A stretch of DNA of 64,000 nt from contig NZ_AUBJ02000001.1 of NCBI RefSeq assembly GCF_000429185.2, positions 2,666,001-2,730,000 on the forward strand. The letters run 5' to 3'. The DNA is from Actinoalloteichus caeruleus DSM 43889 (GTDB taxonomy: Bacteria > Actinomycetota > Actinomycetes > Mycobacteriales > Pseudonocardiaceae). Position 1 is the stretch's first letter; every line of letters starts with the position of its first letter. Under the pieces are notes generated by a model, which was not told the DNA's origin, ran no database searches, and saw only the letters and a list, made by a program, of their open reading frames with translations. Below are positions 43,219-51,299 of the stretch, in pieces. A program made the translations under genes and the position numbers.

Positions 43219-43704
43219 ATGACGCAGAGCAGGACCAGCAAGGAGACCACCGGAACCGACAGCGGCCAGCCACCGAGCCCCCGGGCCTCCTCCACGGCGG
43301 TCCGCACCGCCGACGAGACCACCGAGGGCAAGACGACCATCTCCAGCGCCGTCGTCCAGAAGGTCGCGGGGATCGCCGCCAGGGAGATCGGCGGCGTCTA
43401 CGCGATGGGTGGCGGGGTGTCGAGGGCGTTCGGGGCGCTGAAGGAGCGGATCCCCGGCGGCGGCACGTCCGCGGCGACGGGGGTGCAGGTGGAGGTCGGG
43501 GAGAAGCAGGCCGCGATCGACCTGGACCTCATCGTCGAGTACGGCGTCTCGATCGTGGACCTGGCGCGCGCGGTGCGCCGCAACGTGATCTCCTCGGTGG
43601 AGCGGATGACCGGCCTGGACGTGATCGAGGTCAACATCGCGGTCAACGACATCCAACTCCCCGACCAGGACCAGCAGGAACCCTCCACCCCCCGGGTCGA
43701 GTGA
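43219..43704 (+). CDS. Asp23/Gls24 family envelope stress protein
   Basis: A 161-residue canonical Asp23 protein. After a polar N-terminal 45 residues the domain begins GKTTISSAVVQKVAGIAAREIGGVYAMGGG and continues AIDLDLIVEYGVSIVDLARAVRRNVISSVERMTGLDVIEVNIAVNDI. Asp23 proteins line the membrane through AmaP and support cell-envelope integrity. The ATG at 43219 follows GGAAGAAGG. It is the first of three Asp23-like genes in the run. Confidence 0.92.
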   Translation: MTQSRTSKETTGTDSGQPPSPRASSTAVRTADETTEGKTTISSAVVQKVAGIAAREIGGVYAMGGGVSRAFGALKERIPGGGTSAATGVQVEVGEKQAAIDLDLIVEYGVSIVDLARAVRRNVISSVERMTGLDVIEVNIAVNDIQLPDQDQQEPSTPRVE

Positions 43705-43839
43705 GCACGGGACGCGCCGGCCCGGTCGGGAGCCTCGAACCGGGAGGGCGTGGTCCGAGGGGCACCGGTGATCCCGGTGCCGACGGTCACCGGATCGGAG
43801 CGGTGACCTCGGGAGACACCGGACCGGGGGCGTGAACCC

Positions 43840-44190
43840 ATGCAGCCAACACCAGCCAGGCACGAGCACGACGACACTCGCGGCCGCGCGGAGCGGTTGC
43901 GCCAGGAGGTGCTGTCCCACCCGGCGGTGGAACGGTTGGACGAGAGCCGGACCTCCGCCGTCGACACCCTCCTGCCCGGCGCCCGGATACGCGGGGTGGC
44001 CGTGGGAGAGGCGGGTGAACCGGTCGCCATCGCCGTGGTCCTGCGGTTCGGAGCCTCGATCCCGCAGGTGGTCCGGGAGTTGCGTTCCCTGGCCCGGACC
44101 GTGGTGGGGGACGTGCCGGTGGACGTCACCGTCGCCGACGTCGTGGTCTCGACGGAACCACCCGCGCCGCGCGTCGCCAGCGGGAGGTGA
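43840..44190 (+). CDS. Divergent Asp23-like protein
   Basis: A 116-residue protein whose centre (ARIRGVAVGEAGEPVAIAVVLRFGASIPQVVRELRSLARTVVG, then VDVTVADVVV) follows the strand-helix order of an Asp23 domain but with low similarity. Its stop overlaps the GTG of the next gene, confirming membership of the operon. It may form mixed assemblies with the canonical Asp23 protein (inference). Confidence 0.65.
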   Translation: MQPTPARHEHDDTRGRAERLRQEVLSHPAVERLDESRTSAVDTLLPGARIRGVAVGEAGEPVAIAVVLRFGASIPQVVRELRSLARTVVGDVPVDVTVADVVVSTEPPAPRVASGR

Positions 44191-44447
44191 CCGTGCCCGA
44201 ACGGTCAACGCCTCGGTCCGCTGACTGGCGGGCCGCACGACGAGCGTTCGTCCGCGCGCACCACCCCGACGCCGGTGGTGACCCGGCGGCCTTCTCCGCC
44301 GGACTCCCGCCCCGGCTCGACGGCACCGACCCGCGTTCCCACCCACCCGTGGTGGTCACCGCGTTCCGCCACCGGTCGTTCCCGGTCCGGTGCGGACGGT
44401 GCCTCCGCCGGTGGTGGTGGCGACGCCACCACGCCAGGGTGCGGTGA
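44187..44447 (+). CDS. Small protein with a J-domain-like HPD motif
   Basis: An 86-residue protein. Its first part WRAARRAFVRAHHPDAGGDPAAF matches helix II, the HPD loop (26-28) and helix III of DnaJ J-domains, which stimulate Hsp70 ATPase. The rest is basic and Trp/Arg-rich (RRWWWRRHHARVR) and shows no known domain. Four-base overlap with the preceding gene argues that it is translated. Whether a bare HPD motif of this length can act on DnaK is open. Confidence 0.5.
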   Translation: MTVPERSTPRSADWRAARRAFVRAHHPDAGGDPAAFSAGLPPRLDGTDPRSHPPVVVTAFRHRSFPVRCGRCLRRWWWRRHHARVR

Positions 44448-44520
44448 CCTCCACCAGGCGCCCGCAGCGCGGAGCGGCGACCGAAGCGCCGCACCGAAGT
44501 CGACCAGCAAGGAGACCCGC

Positions 44521-44706
44521 ATGAGTGCCACCCAAACCGGCCTGTTGGCCGGCCTGATCCTCGGCGCCGCCGGCGCCATCGGCGGTTTCGCCGCCTTCCT
44601 CGCCGCCCTGGTCGTCGGGTTGATCGGTCTCGTGATCGGCCGGGTCCTCGACGGTGAACTCGACCTCGGCGGCATGTTCGAACGCGGCCGGGGGCGGGAC
44701 CGGTGA
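44521..44706 (+). CDS. Small two-helix membrane protein (DUF2273-like)
   Basis: A 61-residue protein that is almost entirely two transmembrane segments (GLLAGLILGAAGAIGGFAAF and FLAALVVGLIGLVIGRVL), ending in a charged tail. Small proteins of this kind accompany Asp23/AmaP genes. An AGGAGA-like site precedes the ATG, and its end overlaps the next GTG. Confidence 0.7.
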   Translation: MSATQTGLLAGLILGAAGAIGGFAAFLAALVVGLIGLVIGRVLDGELDLGGMFERGRGRDR

Positions 44707-45143
44707 CGCCGGGCGCGCACCGACTCGACCGGGCGAGCCCGAGGCGGCCCACCGGATCCGAGGGGGCCGGACCCGGGGTTGAGGACCGCCCCTCGCGGGT
44801 CGAGCGCACGCCGCCCGACGACGCCGGGGAACGCGGGACCCTCACCATCAAGGACCAGGTGCTCCGCAAGGTGGCGCGCCAGGCCGTCGGGGAGTCGCCC
44901 ACCGTGCTCCCCTCGGGCGGGGGCGGGCACGGGGGCGCCAAGGTCCGGATCACCGACCCGGGGGACGGGCTCCACCTGCGGCTCGACGTCGCCCTCCGCT
45001 ACCCGTGCCGGGTGCGGTCAGCGGTGGCGGAGATCCGGGAACGGGTGCGCGCGGGACTGCTCCGGGCCACCGGCAGGGAGACGCGAACGGTGGACGTCAG
45101 GATCGTCGCCCTGCGGGGCGTGTCCCCGGCACGGGTGGAGTAG
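44703..45143 (+). CDS. Asp23-like protein with long N-terminal tail
   Basis: A 146-residue protein. After 45 disordered, charged residues it has GTLTIKDQVLRKVARQAVGE and VRITDPGDGLHLRLDVALRYPCRVRSAVAEIRERVRAGLLRATGRETRTVDVRIVAL, the third Asp23-type domain of the operon. It starts on a GTG that overlaps the previous stop and lacks any membrane segment. Confidence 0.75.
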   Translation: MTPGAHRLDRASPRRPTGSEGAGPGVEDRPSRVERTPPDDAGERGTLTIKDQVLRKVARQAVGESPTVLPSGGGGHGGAKVRITDPGDGLHLRLDVALRYPCRVRSAVAEIRERVRAGLLRATGRETRTVDVRIVALRGVSPARVE

Positions 45144-45145
45144 AC

Positions 45146-45745
45146 ATGCGCGCACTGATCCGGATCCTCACCACCCTCATCGGGGTCGCCGTCGCGGTCG
45201 TCGGCGCCCTGACCGTCATCGAGGTGTTGTGGGCGTGGTGGCGGCCGGCCTCCGCGCCGCTGTGGATCCCCTGGCCCCAGTGGCTGGACCAGGCCTCCAC
45301 CCTCACCTGGCAGGGCACGGGCCCACGCGTCACCGCGGCCCTGGTCGCACTCGCCGGTCTGCTCCTGGTCCTGCTCTCGGCCGCCGCCCGGCGACACCAC
45401 CTCGCCCTGCACGACCCCGCACCGGACGTCACGGTGACGACGTCGTCCCGTTCCCTGGCCCGCGTGGTGGGCCACCGCGTGCGGGCCGAGACCGGGGTGC
45501 GCTCGGCCTCCGTCACCGCCACCCGGGCGCACGTCACGGTCCGAGCGGCCGCCGCCCCGACCGACGGCGACGACACCCTGCGCGCGCGGCTGCTGGAGAT
45601 CGTGCGGGACCTGGTGGACGACCTGCCCCTGCGGGAGAAGCCGCGCGTCACCGTCACCATCGATTCCTCCCGGGAACGCCGGGAACGCCACCCCGAGCCG
45701 TCGGGGTCACGTCCGGCGGCGCCCGGGCTGCGGCCGGGGTCCTGA
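45146..45745 (+). CDS. Membrane-anchored envelope protein of the Asp23 operon (DUF6286-like)
   Basis: A 199-residue protein with two N-terminal transmembrane segments (about 5-28 and 65-85) separated by a Trp-rich loop (LWAWWRPASAPLWIPWPQWLDQ). A cytoplasmic domain follows (VTVTTSSRSLARVVGHRVRAETGVRSASVTATRAHVTVRAA) that resembles the AmaP soluble part. It is two bases after the preceding stop. The role is presumably membrane anchoring of Asp23 proteins (inference). Confidence 0.7.
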   Translation: MRALIRILTTLIGVAVAVVGALTVIEVLWAWWRPASAPLWIPWPQWLDQASTLTWQGTGPRVTAALVALAGLLLVLLSAAARRHHLALHDPAPDVTVTTSSRSLARVVGHRVRAETGVRSASVTATRAHVTVRAAAAPTDGDDTLRARLLEIVRDLVDDLPLREKPRVTVTIDSSRERRERHPEPSGSRPAAPGLRPGS

Positions 45746-45785
45746 CGGCGAACACCCGCCCCCCATCCCATCGCGAGGAGTTGTC

Positions 45786-46379
45786 ATGAGCAGGAGTTCC
45801 CACGCCGCCGTCGCCCGGCCCGCCACCACGGAACGCACCGTGACGGCGGTCGTGGGCACCCTCGCCCTGCTGGCCGGGCTCCTCGCGCTCGTCGTGGGGG
45901 CCGGCTGGCTGGGCGCCGACCGCGCCACCCGACCGGTGGCCGACCCGGTCGCGGTCGACTGGCTCGGCGGCTCCGGGGTCCTGGGTCGGTTGCTCGCCGT
46001 CCTGCTCGGGCTCGTCCTCCTGGTGCTCGGCGTGCGCTGGGCGCTGCGGGCGTCGCGCCCGGAGCACCACCCGGACGTGGAATTCGACGACGCGGAGGGC
46101 GAGCTCCGGGTGTCGGCCCGCGCGGTGACGGAGGCGGTCCAGGACGACGCGCGGGGGATCGACGGGGTGTCCAGGGCTCGGGTGACCCTCGTGGGCAGCC
46201 AGGAGCGGCCGGCCTTGCGGCTCCTGCTGGCCCTGCGCCGGGGCACCGACATCCGCATGGTGTGGAGCGCGCTGGAGAACCGGGTACTCGCCCGGGCCAG
46301 GGATGCGCTCGGGCTGGAACGGCTGCCGGCGGCGGTCCACCTGGAACTGGACGCGGCGGAGCGGCACCGGGTCCGCTGA
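45786..46379 (+). CDS. amaP: AmaP-like alkaline shock membrane anchor
   Basis: A 197-residue protein with two transmembrane segments (about 20-45 and 65-88) followed by a soluble domain (LRVSARAVTEAVQDDARGIDGVSRARVTLVG, ALRLLLALRRGTDIRMVWSALENRVLARARDALGLERLPAAVHLELDA). This layout is that of AmaP, which holds Asp23 at the membrane. The ATG follows GAGGAG, nine bases upstream. It is the last gene of the run that began with the ECF sigma factor. Confidence 0.75.
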   Translation: MSRSSHAAVARPATTERTVTAVVGTLALLAGLLALVVGAGWLGADRATRPVADPVAVDWLGGSGVLGRLLAVLLGLVLLVLGVRWALRASRPEHHPDVEFDDAEGELRVSARAVTEAVQDDARGIDGVSRARVTLVGSQERPALRLLLALRRGTDIRMVWSALENRVLARARDALGLERLPAAVHLELDAAERHRVR

Positions 46380-46620
46380 GGTCCCGGCAGCGGTCGCCGG
46401 GCAGAGCCACCAGGACGGGCGCGCGCCGCATCGGAGGACCGGCGGACCCCACCTCGCTCCCGCTGCTGACGTGGTGGCGGCCGTCCGCCCCAGGGGCAGG
46501 GGCAGGGCCGGGTCCGCGCTCACCACCGCGCGGCCCCCAGGCGGCCAGCCGGGCCGGGTGACGGGGCCCCAGGGCACGGGGCGACATGCGGGACGGAGCC
46601 GCCGGTCCCACGATGGGGAC

Positions 46621-47703
46621 ATGGCGCTCCCGCTGGCTCCTCCCGTCGCTCCCATGCTCGCCAGGCCGGTCGCCGATCTGCCCGCCGGGGACTACCTCTT
46701 CGAACCCAAGTGGGACGGCTTCCGCTGCCTGGTGTTCCGGGACGGCGAGGACGTCGTCCTCCAGTCCCGCACCGGCAAGTCGTTGGACCGGTACTTCCCG
46801 GAGGTGGTGCGGGAGGTCCGCGATCGGCTCCCGGCCGGGGCCGTCGTCGACGGGGAGCTCGTGGTCGCGGTCGGCGACCGGCTGGACTTCGACGCGATGT
46901 CGGAACGCATTCACCCCGCCGAGTCCCGGGTTCGGGCACTGGCGGAACGGACGCCGGCCACCTTCGTCGCCTTCGACCTGCTCGCCGACGCGAACGGGCT
47001 CCTGGTGGACGAACCGTTCGAGGCCCGCCGGGCCGCGCTGGAACGGATGGTGCCCGCCTCGACCGGCGGGGTGCGCCTCACCCCGGTCACCCGGGACAGG
47101 GGGACGGCGCGGCGGTGGTTCGAGCTCTTCGAGGGAGCCGGTCTGGACGGGGTGATCGCCAAGGCCGCGACCGACCGGTACCAGCCCGGTCAGCGCGTCA
47201 TGCTCAAGGTCAAGCACCAGCGCACCGCCGACTGCGTGGTGGGGGGACTGCGCTGGCACAAGGGAACCGAACCGGGGACGGCGGTGGGCTCCCTGCTCCT
47301 CGGCCTGTACGACGAACACGCTGTGCTGCACCACGTCGGGGTGTGCGCGACGTTCACCGCCGCGCGTCGACGCGCGCTGGCGACCGAGCTGATGCCGCTG
47401 GCAGTCGAGCCCTCCGACCACCCGTGGTCGTCGGAGGCGGGCGAGGGCCGCCGGGTGCCCGGCCAGATCAGCCGGTGGCGATCCACCGAGCAGCCGTGGC
47501 AGCCGCTCCGGCCGGAGCGGGTCGTCGAGGTGGGCTACGACCACCTGGAGGGGGCGCACCCGGCTCGGTTCCGGCACACCACGAGCTTCCTGCGCTGGCG
47601 GCCCGACCGGGACCCGGTGACCTGCGGGTACGACCAGTTGGATGAACCCGTGCGGTTCGACCTGGCCTCCGTGCTCCGGGGGGAGGTTCGTGGCTCCCCC
47701 TGA
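46621..47703 (+). CDS. ligC: ATP-dependent DNA ligase, LigC type
   Basis: A 360-residue ligase. The adenylated lysine is in YLFEPKWDGFRCLVF. Further motifs are SRTGKSLDRYFPE, VVDGELVVAV, FVAFDLLADANGLLVDEPFEARRAAL, DGVIAKAATDRYQPGQR and MLKVKHQRTADCVVGG, with a C-terminal OB domain. LigC enzymes act in base excision and backup end-joining in mycobacteria. It has no fused LigD domains. A second NHEJ polymerase gene lies 2 kb further on, which may be its partner. Confidence 0.92.
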   Translation: MALPLAPPVAPMLARPVADLPAGDYLFEPKWDGFRCLVFRDGEDVVLQSRTGKSLDRYFPEVVREVRDRLPAGAVVDGELVVAVGDRLDFDAMSERIHPAESRVRALAERTPATFVAFDLLADANGLLVDEPFEARRAALERMVPASTGGVRLTPVTRDRGTARRWFELFEGAGLDGVIAKAATDRYQPGQRVMLKVKHQRTADCVVGGLRWHKGTEPGTAVGSLLLGLYDEHAVLHHVGVCATFTAARRRALATELMPLAVEPSDHPWSSEAGEGRRVPGQISRWRSTEQPWQPLRPERVVEVGYDHLEGAHPARFRHTTSFLRWRPDRDPVTCGYDQLDEPVRFDLASVLRGEVRGSP

Positions 47704-47893
47704 CCTCGGCCGCCGCGCGGGCACCGGTCGAGGACATCCGGGTGTCGCCTCGGGACCGCTCACCGCCCTGTTACCCGGTCGCTGGGAGCGTCTTGCGTAG
47801 TCTCTGCGTCAACCGGGACGTGGTCGGGCACGGGATGCCCGACCACCCGAGCCCGGCGACCAGCGGAGGACGGTTCCGATCGGGGGAGGACAC

Positions 47894-49465
47894 GTGCCGC
47901 GCACCCGAAGCCACGCGGTGGGTCTGGCGCTGACGCTCGCAGCCGTCGTGGCGGCGACCTCGTGTTCGGCGGGTGCGTCCACGCCACCCCCGGTGGCGGT
48001 GGCCGCCGACCCGGACCGCTCGGTGACCGTCGAACCCGGGACCGACCCCGTACCGCTGCCCCCGCTGGAGGAGCCGGGCGCCCACACCATCCACTGGGCC
48101 GACTGCACCCAGCACACTCGGCAACGGCTCGGGCTGCCCCAGGAAGCGGAGACCAGGTCCTACGAGTGCGGCAGCGTGACGGGCCCCCTGGACTCACCGG
48201 AGCAACCGAACTTCGGCACCGCCACGACCCACGTCCTGCGCGTGGGTACCGGTGCCGTCCCCCTCGTCGTGCTCAACGACGTCGGCGGGGCGCCGGGCTC
48301 GTTGTACGCGGCGCGCCTGGCCGAGGCGCTGCCGGCCGAGCTGTTGGAGACCTTCTCGCTCATCGGCGTCGACCGGCGCGGCACGGGCATGTCCGACCCG
48401 ATCAGCTGCGTCAGGGGCGACGACCGGGAGAACATGGTCGGGTTCGACCCCGCCGTCACCGACGTGGCCGGCCAGGACTCCCTGCACTCCTCCTCGTCGT
48501 CGGCCGCGAAGGAGTGCACCTGGTTGCTCGAGTACCGGGCACGGGCCTTCGACCCGGCGCGGACCGCCGGTGACCTGGAGGTCCTCCGGTTGGAGCTGGG
48601 GATGTCCCGGATCAACGCGATCGCACGGGGGGACGGGTCGGAGGTGCTGGTCTCCTACGCCCAGCGGTTCCCCGACCACGTCGGGCGCGTGGTCCTGGAC
48701 GGGGTCCCGGACCTGAGCTCGGACGCCCTGGCCCGGGCCGAGGAGCGGGCGGCCACGGCGGAACGCGCGTTCGAGGCGTTCACCTCGTCGTGCGCGGCGC
48801 GGGCGGACTGCCCGCTCGGTCCCGACCCGGGCGGTGCGGTGGCGGAACTGGCGGAAGTGCTGCGCCGGGAGCCGCTGTTGACCTCCGACGCGATGATCAC
48901 TCCCGGGACCCTGACCCGGGTGCTCCTCGACGGGCTCGCGGTGCCGGAGGAGTGGCCCGAGGTGGCCGAGGCGGTCGCGGCCGCCCGGGACGGGGACGGA
49001 GTGCCGCTGGGCACCCGGCTGCGGGACACGTTGTGGGAGGGTCCGCTGGACCCGCCCAGGTTCGATGCCTCGTTGGTGACCAGGTGCAATGCCTCCGCGC
49101 TGCGCCTACCGCCGAACCAGGTGGCCGAGCTCAGCGAGGAGTGGCACGCCGACTACCCGACCTTCGGCGGGCTGTTCGCCCAGGAACTGCTGCACTGCAC
49201 CGCCTGGCCGGTGCCGTACCAGGGGACCGAGGGCGACACGGTTCGGGGCGCGCCGCCGGTGATGGTGGTCAGCACGGCGACGGACCCGGTGACCCCGGGC
49301 CCGGCGACCCGTCGGATGGCCGGGCGGTTCGACAGCGCGGTCCTGGTCGACTGGCAGGGCACCGGCCACGGCGGGCTGGCGCGGTCGTCCTGCGTGACCG
49401 ACGCCGCCGTCTCCTTCCTGGTGGACGGCGAGGCACCGGAGAACGACGTCGTGTGCCCACCGTGA
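47894..49465 (+). CDS. Alpha/beta-hydrolase lipoprotein lacking the nucleophile serine
   Basis: A 523-residue lipoprotein (lipobox ATSC with C24) of the tripeptidyl-aminopeptidase-like family. The oxyanion-region VLNDVGGAPGS and the strand IGVDRRGTGMSD are present, as are the Asp loop STATDPVTPG and the His loop QGTGHGGLA near the C-terminus, followed by TAP-like ending SFLVDGEAP. At the elbow, where the family has G-x-S-x-G, this protein reads A-R-G-D-G (244-248), so the nucleophile position is glycine. A serine lies three residues on. It may be catalytically dead or use another serine. Confidence 0.8.
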   Translation: MPRTRSHAVGLALTLAAVVAATSCSAGASTPPPVAVAADPDRSVTVEPGTDPVPLPPLEEPGAHTIHWADCTQHTRQRLGLPQEAETRSYECGSVTGPLDSPEQPNFGTATTHVLRVGTGAVPLVVLNDVGGAPGSLYAARLAEALPAELLETFSLIGVDRRGTGMSDPISCVRGDDRENMVGFDPAVTDVAGQDSLHSSSSSAAKECTWLLEYRARAFDPARTAGDLEVLRLELGMSRINAIARGDGSEVLVSYAQRFPDHVGRVVLDGVPDLSSDALARAEERAATAERAFEAFTSSCAARADCPLGPDPGGAVAELAEVLRREPLLTSDAMITPGTLTRVLLDGLAVPEEWPEVAEAVAAARDGDGVPLGTRLRDTLWEGPLDPPRFDASLVTRCNASALRLPPNQVAELSEEWHADYPTFGGLFAQELLHCTAWPVPYQGTEGDTVRGAPPVMVVSTATDPVTPGPATRRMAGRFDSAVLVDWQGTGHGGLARSSCVTDAAVSFLVDGEAPENDVVCPP

Positions 49466-49505
49466 GGTGGGCACATCCAACGCCGTGCTGACCGGGTGAA
49501 CGGGC

Positions 49506-49601
49506 TCAGCAGCCCGCGCAGCAGCCGCAGCCGGGGCCGGTGCACCCGGAACAGCAGCTGCAACCACCCTGGCTGGGCGCGTGGCTGGTCGTGATCTCCA
49601 T
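49506..49601 (-). CDS. 31-residue cysteine-rich peptide
   Basis: A tiny open frame with an ATG at 49601 preceded by a perfect AGGAGG at ideal spacing (five bases). The first 13 residues (MEITTSHAPSQGG) have no cysteine. The rest contains eight cysteines in two near-identical units, CSCCSGC and CGCCAGC, joined by TGPG. It could be a metallothionein-like metal-binding peptide or a ribosomal peptide precursor with a Gly-Gly leader end. No modifying enzyme or transporter is adjacent. It lies between convergent hydrolase and the second NHEJ polymerase gene. Confidence 0.65.
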   Translation of the reverse strand: MEITTSHAPSQGGCSCCSGCTGPGCGCCAGC

Positions 49602-49769
49602 GTCAGCCTCCTAACGGGAACGCGAAAATGCCACCTCGTCGATCGTCGCCGGGCTCGCACCCCGTCGGGGACCGCTGCTCGGATGAACCGAGGAGGTCAT
49701 TTTCACGCCGGCGGTCATACCCAACGTAGTCGCCTGAACCGTTTCGGTGATGACCTGGACCGGTCCCCG

Positions 49770-50801
49770 TCAGGCCTCCCGATCGGCGGTTCCTCGCCCC
49801 CTCGCGCGGGAGGGCTGCACCCGCGCCGGTTCCCCCGGCATCTTGGGGTGGTCGGGTGGATAGGGCAGGTCGCCCAGGCCGTGGTCACGTTCGTCCCTGT
49901 CCGCCAGTTCGAGGAGGGTCTCGAGTCGGCTCGGGTGGGAGCGCAGGTCGGCGTGGGGGTCGCCGCGCCGGGCCACCAGGCCGGGCACGGTGCGGGTGGT
50001 CAGGTCCCGGGGGTCGACCTCGCCGAGCTCGTCCCACTCCACCGGGGTCGACACCGTCGCCGTCGGGCTGGCCCGTACCGAGTAGGCGGCGACGATCGTG
50101 CGGTCGCGGGCGGCCTGGTTGTAGTCGACGAACACCCGCCGCCCCCGCTCCTCCTTCCACCACGCCGTGGTGAGCAGCTCCGGTTCGCGGCGGGCGAGTT
50201 CCCTGGCGAGGGCGATCACGGCTCGCCGCACGGTCACGAACTCCCACTCCGGCTCGATGGGGACCAGGACGTGCAGGCCTCGGCCACCGGAGGTCTTGAC
50301 GAAGCCCGGGTACCCCAGCTCGGCGAGCAGCTCCCGGGTGAGCTCGGCCGCCCTGACGGCGTCGGCGAACCCCGTTCCGGGTTGGGGATCCAGGTCCACC
50401 CGCAGCTGGTCCGGCTGCTCGACCCGGTCGCGGCGCACGGGCCAGGGGTGGAGCTCGATGGCCCCGAGGTTGGCCACCCATGCGAGCACGGCGACCTCGG
50501 TCGGGCAGATCTCGTCGGCGCTGCGACCACTGGGGAAGCGGATGCGGACGGTGTCGACCCAGTCGGGGGCGCCTCGGGGCACGCGTTTCTGGAAGAACGA
50601 CTCGCCGTCGACGCCCGAGGGGAACCGGCGCAGGGTGGTGGGCCGGTGGTGGACGGCGCGCAGCACGGCATCACCCAGCGCCAGGTAGAACTCGACGAGG
50701 TCGAGCTTGGTCACTCCGACCTCGGGAAACAGCACCCGGTCCGGGTTGGTCACCCGAACCGTCCGCTCACCGACCGCCAGTTCACGAGCCTCGGTCGCCA
50801 T
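49770..50801 (-). CDS. ligD: Second NHEJ primase-polymerase (LigD polymerase domain)
   Basis: A 343-residue LigD-type polymerase, distinct from the one at 22791-23699. Motifs are VTNPDRVLFPEVGVTKLDLVEFY, LRRFPSGVDGESFFQKRVP, the catalytic DLDPQPG, KTSGGRGLHVLVPIEP and DYNQAARDRTIVAAYSVRASPTATVSTPVEWDEL. The start is the ATG at 50801, since the conserved N-terminus follows there; a longer frame upstream is non-coding. The C-terminal 50 residues are charged and variable. It resembles the polymerase partners of LigC-type ligases, one of which lies at 46.6 kb. Confidence 0.92.
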   Translation of the reverse strand: MATEARELAVGERTVRVTNPDRVLFPEVGVTKLDLVEFYLALGDAVLRAVHHRPTTLRRFPSGVDGESFFQKRVPRGAPDWVDTVRIRFPSGRSADEICPTEVAVLAWVANLGAIELHPWPVRRDRVEQPDQLRVDLDPQPGTGFADAVRAAELTRELLAELGYPGFVKTSGGRGLHVLVPIEPEWEFVTVRRAVIALARELARREPELLTTAWWKEERGRRVFVDYNQAARDRTIVAAYSVRASPTATVSTPVEWDELGEVDPRDLTTRTVPGLVARRGDPHADLRSHPSRLETLLELADRDERDHGLGDLPYPPDHPKMPGEPARVQPSRARGRGTADREA

Positions 50802-50909
50802 GTGGTCCACCGTACGAGGAGTTGGCCCGCCCGGCCGGGCACGACGGCCCGTCCGCCCCGCCATCGCCGAACGGGTGGCCAGGTGGCCGCCACTCGCTAC
50901 CGTGGACGT

Positions 50910-51242
50910 ATGCGCGACACCTGGTTCGGTGCCGAGGACCCCGACGAGGGACGTGACGTGCCAGGCAACGGCACGGACCGCCTCCGGGACGAACTCGTGG
51001 GGCTCGACCCGGACGACCCCGAGGTCAGGGCTTTCGCCGAGCACCTCGACCGCATGTCCCGTCCGGGTCCGACGATGACGGTGGAGGGGTCGCTCCGGGC
51101 TGTCACCGAGTTCACCGACTCGGCGAACAGGGCGCGAGGTGGACGGCGGGCCCTCGCGGTGGCCCTGGTGTGGCTGATGTTGCTGTTCTTCGCGCTCGCC
51201 GCGTGGACCCTGCTCGGGTTCCTGCTCGGCGGCGGGGCGTGA
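50910..51242 (+). CDS. Small single-span membrane protein
   Basis: A 110-residue protein of unknown family. The first 75 residues are acidic and soluble (DELVGLDPDDPEVRAFAEHLDRM), then one transmembrane segment (ALVWLMLLFFALAAWTLLGFLLGGG) ends the chain, giving a tail-anchored topology. It is divergent from the second NHEJ polymerase gene across about 110 bases. No function assigned. Confidence 0.65.
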   Translation: MRDTWFGAEDPDEGRDVPGNGTDRLRDELVGLDPDDPEVRAFAEHLDRMSRPGPTMTVEGSLRAVTEFTDSANRARGGRRALAVALVWLMLLFFALAAWTLLGFLLGGGA

Positions 51243-51299
51243 CAGGGGTCTCCGCCCTCCGACCAGCGTCCGCTTGCCCGTGCGACTAGCGTTAGGGGC

